Of a DNA stretch of 64,000 nucleotides, positions 45,516 through 53,631 are shown piece after piece. The stretch lies in contig NZ_CAMYMK010000007.1 of NCBI RefSeq assembly GCF_947259545.1, positions 1 through 64,000 on the forward strand, given 5' to 3'. Both the position numbers and the translations under genes were made by a program. This stretch comes from an uncultured Marinobacter sp. Its GTDB lineage: Bacteria > Pseudomonadota > Gammaproteobacteria > Pseudomonadales > Oleiphilaceae. Below the pieces are notes generated by a model. The model had not been told where the DNA came from, did not search any database, and saw only the letters and a program-made list of their open reading frames with translations. The stretch's first letter is position 1. Each line of letters opens with the position of its first letter.

Positions 45516-46526
45516 ATGAATCGTTGGTTTGCGCGAGGTTTTATCCTTTGTTCAATCGCAGCCCTTGTACCGGGGTTCGCTATGGCACAGGAAGGCAATG
45601 TCGACCAGGCACGGGAAGCACTGGCGAAGCAGGAAGGTGATGAGGATTCCACCCGTCAACTTGAAGAAGTCTTCCAGGCGTCCGAGAAGAACTACTCCCT
45701 GCAGAAAAAAGGCTCCCATGCCCTGAATTATTCGTTTGATTACAGTTATACCGCCGATCAGCGGCTGGACCTGGCGATTACCAACGGTTCGGTTCGCAAT
45801 CTGGACGTGGTGCCCTCGGCCACCCACAGCTTTACCAATGCCTTTTCCTACGACTATGGCCTTCTGGATAACCTGACAGTGGGAACACGGATTCCGTTGG
45901 TGGTGAAGTACGACACTCAGGACGAGCTAAACGTTTACGATTTTGGAGATATCTCCTTTACTGCCCGCTGGCAGCCGTTTGCCTATGTGCCCGGCAAGAT
46001 GTCCACCACACTGTTCGGCACGCTCTCATCCAAGACCGGAGTGAGCCCCTACGAGATCGATATCAACGAGCAGCTCTCCACTGGCAGTGGCTACTATTCG
46101 ATGGGCGGTGGGGCAAGCCTGTCCAAGGTACTCGATCCGGTGGTCGTGTTTGGCTCCCTCAGTGCCACCTATAACGTGACCGAGTCGGGTCTTCAGCAGG
46201 TCCGGGGTGCGAGGCTGCTGGAGAAGGTAGAGCCGGGTTTCAGCCTCTCGGGCTCCGCCGGGTTTGCCTATTCATTGTCCTACGACATTTCCCTCAGTGT
46301 TTCCGCTCAGCTCAGCTACAGCGATGAAACCATCCTCAGTTTCACCAATGGTGACCAGGCGGTCGCCCAGGACCAGATGACCGGTTTTCTCAGCTTCTCA
46401 CTGGGCACCCGTGTCAGTGACACCACCATCGTGAATACCAGCCTTGGTATTGGCCTTACTGAGGATGCCCCGGACTTTTCTCTGGGCGTGTCCCTGCCCA
46501 TTAATTTCTCCGGCCTCAAAGAGTGA
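45516..46526 (+). CDS. Outer membrane beta-barrel protein with N-terminal coiled coil (FapF-like architecture)
   Basis: This 336-residue protein has a signal peptide ending near GFAMA-QEG. A short charged helical stretch (QAREALAKQEGDEDSTRQL) is followed by repeated amphipathic strands such as LNYSFDYSYTADQRLDLAI and SLSYDISLSVSAQLSYS. A helical plug or coiled coil before a barrel is the layout of FapF, the exporter of Pseudomonas functional amyloid, and the C39 peptidase gene 60 bases upstream matches FapD. Similarity to FapF is judged by architecture only. GGGAG precedes ATG 45516. It ends GLKE, not Phe. Confidence 0.7.
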   Translation: MNRWFARGFILCSIAALVPGFAMAQEGNVDQAREALAKQEGDEDSTRQLEEVFQASEKNYSLQKKGSHALNYSFDYSYTADQRLDLAITNGSVRNLDVVPSATHSFTNAFSYDYGLLDNLTVGTRIPLVVKYDTQDELNVYDFGDISFTARWQPFAYVPGKMSTTLFGTLSSKTGVSPYEIDINEQLSTGSGYYSMGGGASLSKVLDPVVVFGSLSATYNVTESGLQQVRGARLLEKVEPGFSLSGSAGFAYSLSYDISLSVSAQLSYSDETILSFTNGDQAVAQDQMTGFLSFSLGTRVSDTTIVNTSLGIGLTEDAPDFSLGVSLPINFSGLKE

Positions 46527-46563
46527 TCGAAGTCGCTGACGTTTTACGGGAAGGGAAGACTCC

Positions 46564-48189
46564 ATGGGAATGACCTGCCACAACAAGAAGATTCTCGGGG
46601 CCGTGATCGCCGCGACCATCTCGTGTGGTGCCGAGGCCCAGCTCGCACAGAACCTGACTATTCATCCCAAGGCCCTGGCCCTGGGGAATGCGGTGACGGC
46701 AGATCCGCCCGGCATCATGGCGATACACTATAATCCGGCGGGGCTGACCAAGCTGGAAGGACGCCAGCTTGAAGTCAACCTGATGAGTGTTTATCTGGAT
46801 ATCGATGCCGATTTCCATGCCCCGGAGGGCTATGAAATATTCGGTATTGATGGTCTGGAGACCGATCCGCTTACTGGCGAACAGCGGGATCCGGTTGCCA
46901 ATAGTCACAGTCACACCAACAACGTCGCGCTGTACCTGCCGGGGTATGGCATCCTGCGCGCCCCACCGGGACCGGCCATCGCACCATCGGCCGGCATCAG
47001 TATCAATCCGCCCGGGTCAAAGTTGACCTTTGGTAACGCGTTTTATCTTCCTCTGGCGGCAGGATTTTACCGGGACAAGGACGATCCGGGGCGCTATCAG
47101 CCGCAGGCAACGGCCCTGCAAAGGACCACCTATCTGGCCCCCACCGTTGGATACGAGATCAATGATGAGTGGTCCGTAGGCGTCGGGATACACCTCTCCC
47201 ATATGGGCATTGCCGCCGATCAGTACATGCGCGCGCCCAATATGCTGCTGGGGGTGGCGGAAGTGCTGCAGGATGCCTTCAACTGCGAAAGTGGTGATGA
47301 GCCACTGCAGCCCTGGCTGGCACTATGTGGCGGTAACGTGGGCCCCTGGGACGATATCGGCGCCTTGAGCATTGATGTTCAGGAAACCCTGTCACCCACT
47401 TATAACCTGGGGGTGATCTGGGAGCCGACCGACTGGTTTAGCTGGGGTGCGAGCTATACCTCTGAAGCCGATATGAATCTCAAGGGTACCTTCGAGATTG
47501 AATACACCGATGACTGGTCCGGTTTCTGGCAGAGTGTGAACGGCTCGGTACTGGGGGCGATCACCTCCGCCATTCTCAGCTTGCCCTCAGGTGCCCCCCG
47601 TGAGGCGGGTAATGTCAGCATGGATCTGGTGTACCCACAGCATTTCCAGACCGGTATCAGTGTGGACGTCCATCCGAAGGTGACGATGAACGTGGATGCC
47701 GGCTGGACCGACTACAAGCAGTGGGATGCGTTCGTATTCCGCTTTGACCGCAACCTGGAATTCCTCAATGCGGCGCGGATCCTGTCTCCGGAGAACGCGA
47801 CGCCGAATACCCTGCGGTTGCCCCTTGGCTTCACTGACCAGTGGAACTGGGCCTTTGGGCTGGAGTTCCATGCCTCATCGCGCCTCGATCTGCGGGCCGG
47901 GGTGGAGATCCGTGATTCGGTGATCCCGGATGACCAACGATCCATCATGGCGCCGTTTGGGGGCGCTAACCTGTACAGCGTCGGAATGGGGTACCGGTGG
48001 GACAAGGACACCGAAATTGATATGAACCTGAGTTACCTCCACTCCGTTGAGACTATTCCGGCGGATACCAGTTGCAACATCAACTGTGACAATATAACCA
48101 ATATCATCTACAACCCCTACGCCGGACTGGATGTGAAAACCTCGCTGCGTGTTGTGATGGCGGGGCTCAGTTTCCGGACCAAGTTCTGA
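46564..48189 (+). CDS. FadL/OmpP1-family outer membrane protein
   Basis: This 541-residue protein has a signal peptide (to about EAQLAQN) followed by the FadL-type opening HPKALALGNAVTADPPGIMA then IHYNPAGLTKLEG. Many long beta strands follow, and the C-terminal strand ends in SFRTKF. FadL proteins carry hydrophobic compounds across the outer membrane through a lateral opening. Three pairs of cysteines in loops (NCESG, LALCGG, CNINCD) may form disulfides. Third gene of the envelope cluster, 37 bases after the coiled-coil barrel gene. The substrate is unknown; long-chain fatty acids or hydrocarbons are typical. Confidence 0.85.
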   Translation: MGMTCHNKKILGAVIAATISCGAEAQLAQNLTIHPKALALGNAVTADPPGIMAIHYNPAGLTKLEGRQLEVNLMSVYLDIDADFHAPEGYEIFGIDGLETDPLTGEQRDPVANSHSHTNNVALYLPGYGILRAPPGPAIAPSAGISINPPGSKLTFGNAFYLPLAAGFYRDKDDPGRYQPQATALQRTTYLAPTVGYEINDEWSVGVGIHLSHMGIAADQYMRAPNMLLGVAEVLQDAFNCESGDEPLQPWLALCGGNVGPWDDIGALSIDVQETLSPTYNLGVIWEPTDWFSWGASYTSEADMNLKGTFEIEYTDDWSGFWQSVNGSVLGAITSAILSLPSGAPREAGNVSMDLVYPQHFQTGISVDVHPKVTMNVDAGWTDYKQWDAFVFRFDRNLEFLNAARILSPENATPNTLRLPLGFTDQWNWAFGLEFHASSRLDLRAGVEIRDSVIPDDQRSIMAPFGGANLYSVGMGYRWDKDTEIDMNLSYLHSVETIPADTSCNINCDNITNIIYNPYAGLDVKTSLRVVMAGLSFRTKF

Positions 48190-48233
48190 CGCAGTCCCGG
48201 GATTCGGTTGCGTCGTTAAGGTGATCAGAAGGT

Positions 48234-49259
48234 ATGCCCAAAAACCGGTTCCCGTGCGCGGCAATTCTCACTGTAACGATGGCCCTGGCCGCTCTTGTCG
48301 GCTGCCAGGCCGATGGAAGCTCACCTTCTTCGCGGGAAGGGTATTTCACCTGGGTAGATGATAAGGGGCGGGTCCAGCACTCCCGGATTATCCGGGAGTC
48401 CGAACCGGAGTCCGAAGTGTCCACGCCTGGTAAAGACCATAGCGAGCAATCCGGCTCCGCAGATGACTCGGAGTTCAATCTGGAAAACTATCCGGATGGG
48501 AACGAGTTGGAGCGGCGAGGTTATGTCCGCCCGGGAGAGCCTCAGCCCTACTTCACCTGGCAGGACGCCGAAGGCAACATCCGCACAAGCTACTATCAAC
48601 CAGATACCCGATCTGAGGTGGAAAAAGGGCGCATCAAGCCACCCGTCAAGCTGACTCCTGCCAGTATCTATCAACGCAGCAACTCCTCAGCGCCCGTTGT
48701 GGAAAAGGACCGTGGCGACCCGGATGCCTTTGCCATTCTGGGCATTGATAGCGCCGCTGAAGGTTTCCTTGAGCGTTGGTCAGAGCATTGCTGTGAGAAT
48801 CTCAGTCTGGGGGATGCTGCGGACTGGCACAGTGATCGTGAGTTTGGTCTGACGCTTGATGAAAGCACCCCGGTTCATGAATTTATGACCGGGCGCAGTC
48901 CGTATGGGCTGATTCGTATACCTGCTGGAGGGGAGAAGCGGGACTTCATCATGCGACTGCGATCCTTCGCAAGAGATGGGCTGTTTGTGCCCTCAGTTGC
49001 CTTTCTGGATGCGAACATGAGGCCGGTGAGAATGGTTACCGACCTGGTGGCGGAGTATGTTCCGGAAACCTGGCACCGCCGTGGTTACCTGGAAGCCTTT
49101 ATTCCGGTGTTTCCCGGGCACGGTGAACGCTGGATGGTGCTCTTCACCCGGGGCGAGGACCTGCGGGGGCAGACTGTTATAGAGGATAAACGGGGGCCCC
49201 GCGCCATCCAGCACGGTCTGCGGGGCGAATTGGGCGTGGCAGAGGTCCGTGAGCGATAG
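48234..49259 (+). CDS. MalM-like lipoprotein with two DUF4124-like repeats
   Basis: This 341-residue lipoprotein has signal and lipobox LVGC. Two similar short repeats follow, YFTWVDDKGRVQHSRI and YFTWQDAEGNIRTSYY, each like the DUF4124 pattern (Y-x-W-x-D-x2-G). The C-terminal half (FMTGRSPYGLIRIPAG, then VPSVAFLDANMRPVRMV) resembles MalM, a periplasmic protein of the maltose operon with unknown role. It is the last gene of the cluster, 44 bases after the FadL-like gene. The MalM likeness is from memory of the family pattern. Confidence 0.7.
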   Translation: MPKNRFPCAAILTVTMALAALVGCQADGSSPSSREGYFTWVDDKGRVQHSRIIRESEPESEVSTPGKDHSEQSGSADDSEFNLENYPDGNELERRGYVRPGEPQPYFTWQDAEGNIRTSYYQPDTRSEVEKGRIKPPVKLTPASIYQRSNSSAPVVEKDRGDPDAFAILGIDSAAEGFLERWSEHCCENLSLGDAADWHSDREFGLTLDESTPVHEFMTGRSPYGLIRIPAGGEKRDFIMRLRSFARDGLFVPSVAFLDANMRPVRMVTDLVAEYVPETWHRRGYLEAFIPVFPGHGERWMVLFTRGEDLRGQTVIEDKRGPRAIQHGLRGELGVAEVRER

Positions 49260-49261
49260 GG

Positions 49262-50293
49262 TCAGTCTTCCGGCTTGCTCAGGTCCAGCCATTGTTGGGA
49301 CAGCCAGTAATAACTGCCATCGTCGGCCGGGTGGGTGCAGTTGTAGCGGAAACGCCGACTGTTGAAGGCGTCTGGAGCCGTCACCCTGACCGTGCCGCCG
49401 TCCATATTGTCGATGTCGATACGGCCCTGGCCGGATGCGAAGCACGCCAGTCGATTTACGCTCAAGTACTCAGGAAGAGTGAATTCCAGGGTTGGCGGAT
49501 TGTTGGTGATTACACCCGCAGGCAGCGTACTGGCATCCACCGGCAGTGCCTTGCTGAGCAGCTTGTCTTTCAGGGTGCTGAGCTGGCCATAGGCGTTGGC
49601 CATAGGGAACCGGGGCAGTCGGGTGGGGCCGGAGTTTTCCCCAACGGCGCCAGATTGCTGTCCGAAGCCGAACCAGCCTCTTTCTGCCAGTTTTGCTTCG
49701 AGCCCGACGTCAAATTCGCCGTAGGGATAGGCAAACAGAGGGGCGTCAGTGCCGAGCGTCTCTTCCAGGACAGACTGGGCGCGATCCAGGCTGGTCTCGA
49801 CTCTCTGCTCCCATTGGGATTGGCTTTCGTCGGGCCGTTTTGCCAGGTGGCCGTGGTCGTGGCTGTGGTTGGCAATAGTGACCCCGGCCTTTTGCCCGAG
49901 TTCCCTCAATTGGGCCCAGGTCATGTAGCCGGCGCCACCCACGGCATTGGTGTTTACGAATATCGTGTAGGGATAGTCTCGGTGCGCGAGTCTGGGTGCC
50001 GCTTTCGTATAGACGGATTCATAGGCGTCATCGAAGGTAATGGCTACCTGTTTGCGATCCGTCAATTCGCCGTTGAGTGCCGCTTCTGTTCCGGGCTGCA
50101 GCGGGACCACCTCCAACTGCAGGTCCTCGATCATTTCCAACTGCCCGTCGAACAGGGAAATGGACGTGCTGGTTGCTGGCGGTGTGGCATTACTGACGTG
50201 GTGATACTGGAGGACCACGAGGTCCGCCTGGGCGCTGAGAGCGCCGCCGGTAAACAGTACACCACATAAAAATCGAGTTGTTATCTTCACCAT
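49262..50293 (-). CDS. Exported polysaccharide deacetylase (NodB homology)
   Basis: This 343-residue protein has a signal peptide ending near LSAQA. The NodB domain contains ITFDDAYESVY (motif 1, catalytic and metal Asp pair), NHSHDHGHL (motif 2, metal histidines) and the FAYPYGEFD segment. It removes N-acetyl groups from a polysaccharide, as PgaB-type enzymes do. The extra C-terminal beta domain of about 100 residues, with two cysteines, may bind sugar. Its end lies 3 bases from the convergent MalM-like gene. Confidence 0.85.
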   Translation of the reverse strand: MVKITTRFLCGVLFTGGALSAQADLVVLQYHHVSNATPPATSTSISLFDGQLEMIEDLQLEVVPLQPGTEAALNGELTDRKQVAITFDDAYESVYTKAAPRLAHRDYPYTIFVNTNAVGGAGYMTWAQLRELGQKAGVTIANHSHDHGHLAKRPDESQSQWEQRVETSLDRAQSVLEETLGTDAPLFAYPYGEFDVGLEAKLAERGWFGFGQQSGAVGENSGPTRLPRFPMANAYGQLSTLKDKLLSKALPVDASTLPAGVITNNPPTLEFTLPEYLSVNRLACFASGQGRIDIDNMDGGTVRVTAPDAFNSRRFRYNCTHPADDGSYYWLSQQWLDLSKPED

Positions 50294-50312
50294 TGATCCT
50301 TCCTGGCTCTGA

Positions 50313-50981
50313 TTATTGAAAGTGTGCTTTGAGGACCGAAAAAGCCTGGTTCAGGCTCTGGATGCTTTCGGTATCGCCACCGCGATCCGGGTGGGCCTGC
50401 ATGACAGCCCGGCGAAACCGGTGCTTCACCTTGCTGAAACTGTCCGGGAGGTGATCAAACCCCAGGAGCTCGGCCGCCTCTATCGCCTCGTGTCGTTGAG
50501 GACGTTTCGGGTAGTGTCCGGTCCAGAAGTCGTTCATCATTTTCTGAATACTGTCCTCTGACATCCGGTACTGGGAAATATCCAGGTAAAACTCCCGCAG
50601 TGTATCCACCTCGCCCGCAAACCCCGACCCCGAAACGACCGGGCTCGTCTGCAACTGCAGGCGCATGGGGGAAATATTCAGGGTTTCCCCGTTGTCGTTG
50701 AGCTGATCACGCAATCGATACAGGGTATGGAATAGCAGAAAGTGAACCGGGTAGAGCTTCTCCGGTTCACTGAATGAGACCTCGCCAATCAGTTCCCATG
50801 GTGGGCTTTGAAGACGCTTGATGAGACTGAGTTCGTTCATACCTTCCGGATGCCGGCGCAGTTCGTGCTCGACCGCGACCAGCATGTGCTGGATTTGCTG
50901 GTCCAGCACTGCACCGTGATCGGACGCTGATGGTATTGTTCCGTCGGAAGGAGATGCGTTGGTTTGGGATGGTTCGTTCAT
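50313..50981 (-). CDS. DnaJ-related protein with C-terminal J domain
   Basis: This 222-residue protein has an N-terminal domain typical of DnaJ-related proteins (MNELSLIKRLQSPPWELIGE, then FLLFHTLYRLRDQL). The C-terminal J domain has the HPD motif (FRRAVMQAHPDRGGDTESIQ). J domains stimulate DnaK-type chaperones. There is no signal peptide or membrane segment, so it is cytoplasmic. It lies 19 bases upstream of the deacetylase gene on the same strand, possibly one transcript, although the functions are not obviously linked. Confidence 0.85.
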   Translation of the reverse strand: MNEPSQTNASPSDGTIPSASDHGAVLDQQIQHMLVAVEHELRRHPEGMNELSLIKRLQSPPWELIGEVSFSEPEKLYPVHFLLFHTLYRLRDQLNDNGETLNISPMRLQLQTSPVVSGSGFAGEVDTLREFYLDISQYRMSEDSIQKMMNDFWTGHYPKRPQRHEAIEAAELLGFDHLPDSFSKVKHRFRRAVMQAHPDRGGDTESIQSLNQAFSVLKAHFQ

Positions 50982-51008
50982 GGCTCCATGTTAGGGGACC
51001 CGACGCGG

Positions 51009-51653
51009 TTAGGAAAGCGCGGACAATTGCGTCAGCCCGCCGATAAACAGCGTGGAGGCAAAGTGTGCAGCCTGTCGCGCTTCCTGCTGCCTTTTGTCAG
51101 GGGCTTCATGAGCCCTTTCTGCTACGCGCAGACTCATTTCGTAAGCGACGCCGGATAAGGCTGCGCCAAGGTAGTGCTGATCCACGTCTGGCAGAAGCCC
51201 CCGTTCGACGGCATGATGGATGTCATCCTCCAGAGATAACATCGCCAGGCCCAGCAGGTCGGATCCAAACAGATCCCGGATGGCATGACCGTTCCGGTGA
51301 GCCAGTTGGTAAACCAGGGGATCCTCCGCTGTGGCCCGGAACAGGGCAAGATAGGCTGAATGGATGTAGTCCCTGGTGGTTTCGGATGTCTGCCGATAAT
51401 GGCTCAGGTTGGCGTTGAGCTGGTCAAGGAAGTCGGTCAGCAGGGCGGCGAAAATGTCCTGTTTGCTGGAGAAATAATTGTAGAAGGTACCGGCGGCCAG
51501 ACCAGTCCGTCGCACGATATCCCGGATGGTAGAGTTGTCATAGCCCTTTTCCCGGAAACATTCCCGGGCCGCTTTCAGGATGGCGTTGCGGTTGCGGATA
51601 CGGTTGTTTTCCCGTTTGCCAACGGTATCGTCCGTGGTTTGTAACATATCCAT
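51009..51653 (-). CDS. TetR-family transcriptional regulator
   Basis: This 214-residue protein has an N-terminal helix-turn-helix (NAILKAARECFREKGYDNST, then VRRTGLAAGTFYNYFSSKQD) and an all-helical ligand domain. It lies 27 bases upstream of the J-domain gene on the same strand and is divergent from ttcA with a 73-base gap. Its targets are unknown. It could regulate its own transcript (regulator, J-domain protein, deacetylase). No clear palindrome was found in the divergent gap. Confidence 0.88.
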   Translation of the reverse strand: MDMLQTTDDTVGKRENNRIRNRNAILKAARECFREKGYDNSTIRDIVRRTGLAAGTFYNYFSSKQDIFAALLTDFLDQLNANLSHYRQTSETTRDYIHSAYLALFRATAEDPLVYQLAHRNGHAIRDLFGSDLLGLAMLSLEDDIHHAVERGLLPDVDQHYLGAALSGVAYEMSLRVAERAHEAPDKRQQEARQAAHFASTLFIGGLTQLSALS

Positions 51654-51726
51654 GTCGGTATCCTGTCCCTGAGTGTTTCACACGCGTATAATCCTTTGCC
51701 CACCAATCCAGTGAACGTAGTGTTTT

Positions 51727-52641
51727 ATGTCCGATGCAATGACAGCCAACCCAGATTATCCCCTGACGTCCGACGCGGATCGCAGGAAGAAACTGGAACT
51801 TAACAAGCTGCAGAAGCGTCTGCGCCGTGAAGTCGGGCAGGCCATTGCAGAGTATTCGATGATCGAAGCCGGTGACAAGGTCATGTGCTGCCTGAGTGGC
51901 GGCAAGGATTCCTACGCGATGCTGGATATCCTGATGAACCTGCAGAAAAGTGCGCCGGTCCCCTTTGAACTGATTGCCGTCAACCTTGACCAGAAGCAGC
52001 CGGGATTCCCGGAAGAGGTGTTGCCCGCATACCTGCAATCCATGGGTATCGAGTACCACATCATCGAAAAGGACACGTACAGTATTGTTAAGGAAAAAGT
52101 GCCGGAAGGGAAGACCACATGCGGTCTTTGTTCCCGTCTACGTCGCGGAATTCTCTATAATTTTGCGGAAGAGCACGGTGTCACCAAGATTGCGTTGGGG
52201 CATCATCGGGACGATCTGCTGGAAACCCTGTTCCTGAACATGTTCTACGGCGGCAAGCTCAAGTCGATGCCACCGGTGCTGCACAGCGATGACGGCAGGA
52301 ACACAGTGATTCGCCCCCTGGCATTCAGCCGCGAAAAGGACATTGCCCGATACGCAGGACTGAGGGAGTTTCCGATCATTCCCTGTAATCTGTGCGGTTC
52401 GCAGGAAAACCTGCAGCGTCAGGTGATCAAGGAGATGTTCCAGACCTGGGATAAGCAGCATCCTGGTCGACTGGAAACGATGTTCCGTGCCATGTGCAAC
52501 GTCGAGCCATCGCACCTGGCGGATAGCTCACTGTATGATTTCCGTGAGGGCAAGCGGCTGAATGGGAAAAACGCGCCGGATGTTGGCACTGTGGAGCCCG
52601 AGCCCGCAGACTTCGGTCGGCTGGACGTGCTCAATATCTGA
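51727..52641 (+). CDS. ttcA: tRNA 2-thiocytidine(32) synthetase TtcA
   Basis: This 304-residue enzyme installs sulfur at cytidine 32 of certain tRNAs. The PP-loop [16 protein letters not shown] binds [16 protein letters not shown] carries the cysteines of the iron-sulfur site, with the third cysteine in [10 protein letters not shown]. All match TtcA. It is convergent with the cco accessory genes. Only a weak ribosome site precedes ATG 51727. Confidence 0.95.
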   Translation: MSDAMTANPDYPLTSDADRRKKLELNKLQKRLRREVGQAIAEYSMIEAGDKVMCCLSGGKDSYAMLDILMNLQKSAPVPFELIAVNLDQKQPGFPEEVLPAYLQSMGIEYHIIEKDTYSIVKEKVPEGKTTCGLCSRLRRGILYNFAEEHGVTKIALGHHRDDLLETLFLNMFYGGKLKSMPPVLHSDDGRNTVIRPLAFSREKDIARYAGLREFPIIPCNLCGSQENLQRQVIKEMFQTWDKQHPGRLETMFRAMCNVEPSHLADSSLYDFREGKRLNGKNAPDVGTVEPEPADFGRLDVLNI

Positions 52642-52663
52642 ACGGAGATCCTGGCGGGCGACT

Positions 52664-53365
52664 TTACCCGCCGTGCCCGCCACGCATTACCATGTCGAGA
52701 GGCAGGGTCCAGATCCCGAAACCGATCAGCAGCACACCGGTTAGCTGGCGGATCTGTTGCTGGCCCTGAAGCTTTCGTATCCAGGTCGCCGCGTATCCGG
52801 TGGCCAGCATGGATGGCAGGGTGCCCAGACCGAAGAAGACCATGGTAAGGGCCGCGCTTCCGACGGAGGGCTGCAATGCGGCCCACCCGAGGGTGCTGTA
52901 GATCAGTCCGCATGGCAACCAGCCCCACAGACTCCCCAGGGCAAGTGCCTGCCAGGCATGGTGTACGGGCAGGAAGCGTCGGGTCAGGGGGGAAAGTACC
53001 TTCCATACCGGGGCGCCAACACGTTCGATATAACGAATACCCTGCCACCACTGGCCCATCGACAGACCCATCAGAATCAGCAAGACACCCGCGATGCTTC
53101 TCAGCACCGGCGCGAGCTGGGCCCACTGGTCGGCAGCGCTGGTGGTCAGCAACGCAATCAGGGTCGCAATCACCGTGTAGCTGCCAATACGCCCGCCATT
53201 GAAGGCCAGGAGCATCAAGGTCTGACGCAGGCGAAATCCTCTGCCAACCGGCAGGGCCATGGACAGAGAGGCACTGATGCCACCGCACATGGCCAGGCAA
53301 TGAGTACTGCCCAACAAGCCGATCAGAAAGGCGCTGGGGTAGCTCAGATACAAGCCTTCTGTCAT
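52664..53365 (-). CDS. Sulfite exporter TauE/SafE-like membrane protein of the cco cluster
   Basis: This 233-residue protein has about six membrane segments and the characteristic FLIGLLGSTHCLAMCGGIS opening, with paired cysteines, plus GWLPCGLIYSTLGWA. Proteins of this type (UreH/DsbD-like) regularly lie next to ccoS and are thought to take part in copper or heme handling for cbb3 oxidase assembly. Its start overlaps the ccoS stop by one base. It is the last gene of the cco cluster and ends 22 bases from convergent ttcA. Confidence 0.85.
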   Translation of the reverse strand: MTEGLYLSYPSAFLIGLLGSTHCLAMCGGISASLSMALPVGRGFRLRQTLMLLAFNGGRIGSYTVIATLIALLTTSAADQWAQLAPVLRSIAGVLLILMGLSMGQWWQGIRYIERVGAPVWKVLSPLTRRFLPVHHAWQALALGSLWGWLPCGLIYSTLGWAALQPSVGSAALTMVFFGLGTLPSMLATGYAATWIRKLQGQQQIRQLTGVLLIGFGIWTLPLDMVMRGGHGG

Positions 53366-53592
53366 CAGCTGTCTTTTTTCTCGTTGTCGGTCTCGTCGGA
53401 GTCAGCGATCTTCCTTTCACTGGGCGGCTTGGCATCATCCGGAATCATGTCCTTGTCATCGTCATAGAGAATGCGATGTGCCGGCCCTTCCAGGTCGTCG
53501 TACTGGCCGTTCTTGACCGCCCAGGAAAAAAGAACGATACCCAGGGCCACAAGGATGAGCATGACGGGGACCAGGATCATTACTATTTGCAC
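53365..53592 (-). CDS. ccoS: cbb3 oxidase assembly protein CcoS
   Basis: This 75-residue protein starts with GTG. A single membrane helix (VMLILVALGIVLFSWAVKNG) is followed by YDDLEGPAHRILYDDD, the standard CcoS pattern. It is needed to bring heme or copper to CcoN. The acidic, lysine-rich tail is longer than in some homologues. It sits between ccoI and the SafE-like gene. Confidence 0.92.
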   Translation of the reverse strand: MQIVMILVPVMLILVALGIVLFSWAVKNGQYDDLEGPAHRILYDDDKDMIPDDAKPPSERKIADSDETDNEKKDS

Positions 53593-53631
53593 AGTGAAAC
53601 CTCGGATTAACTGGGTGTCCTGACTAACGTA

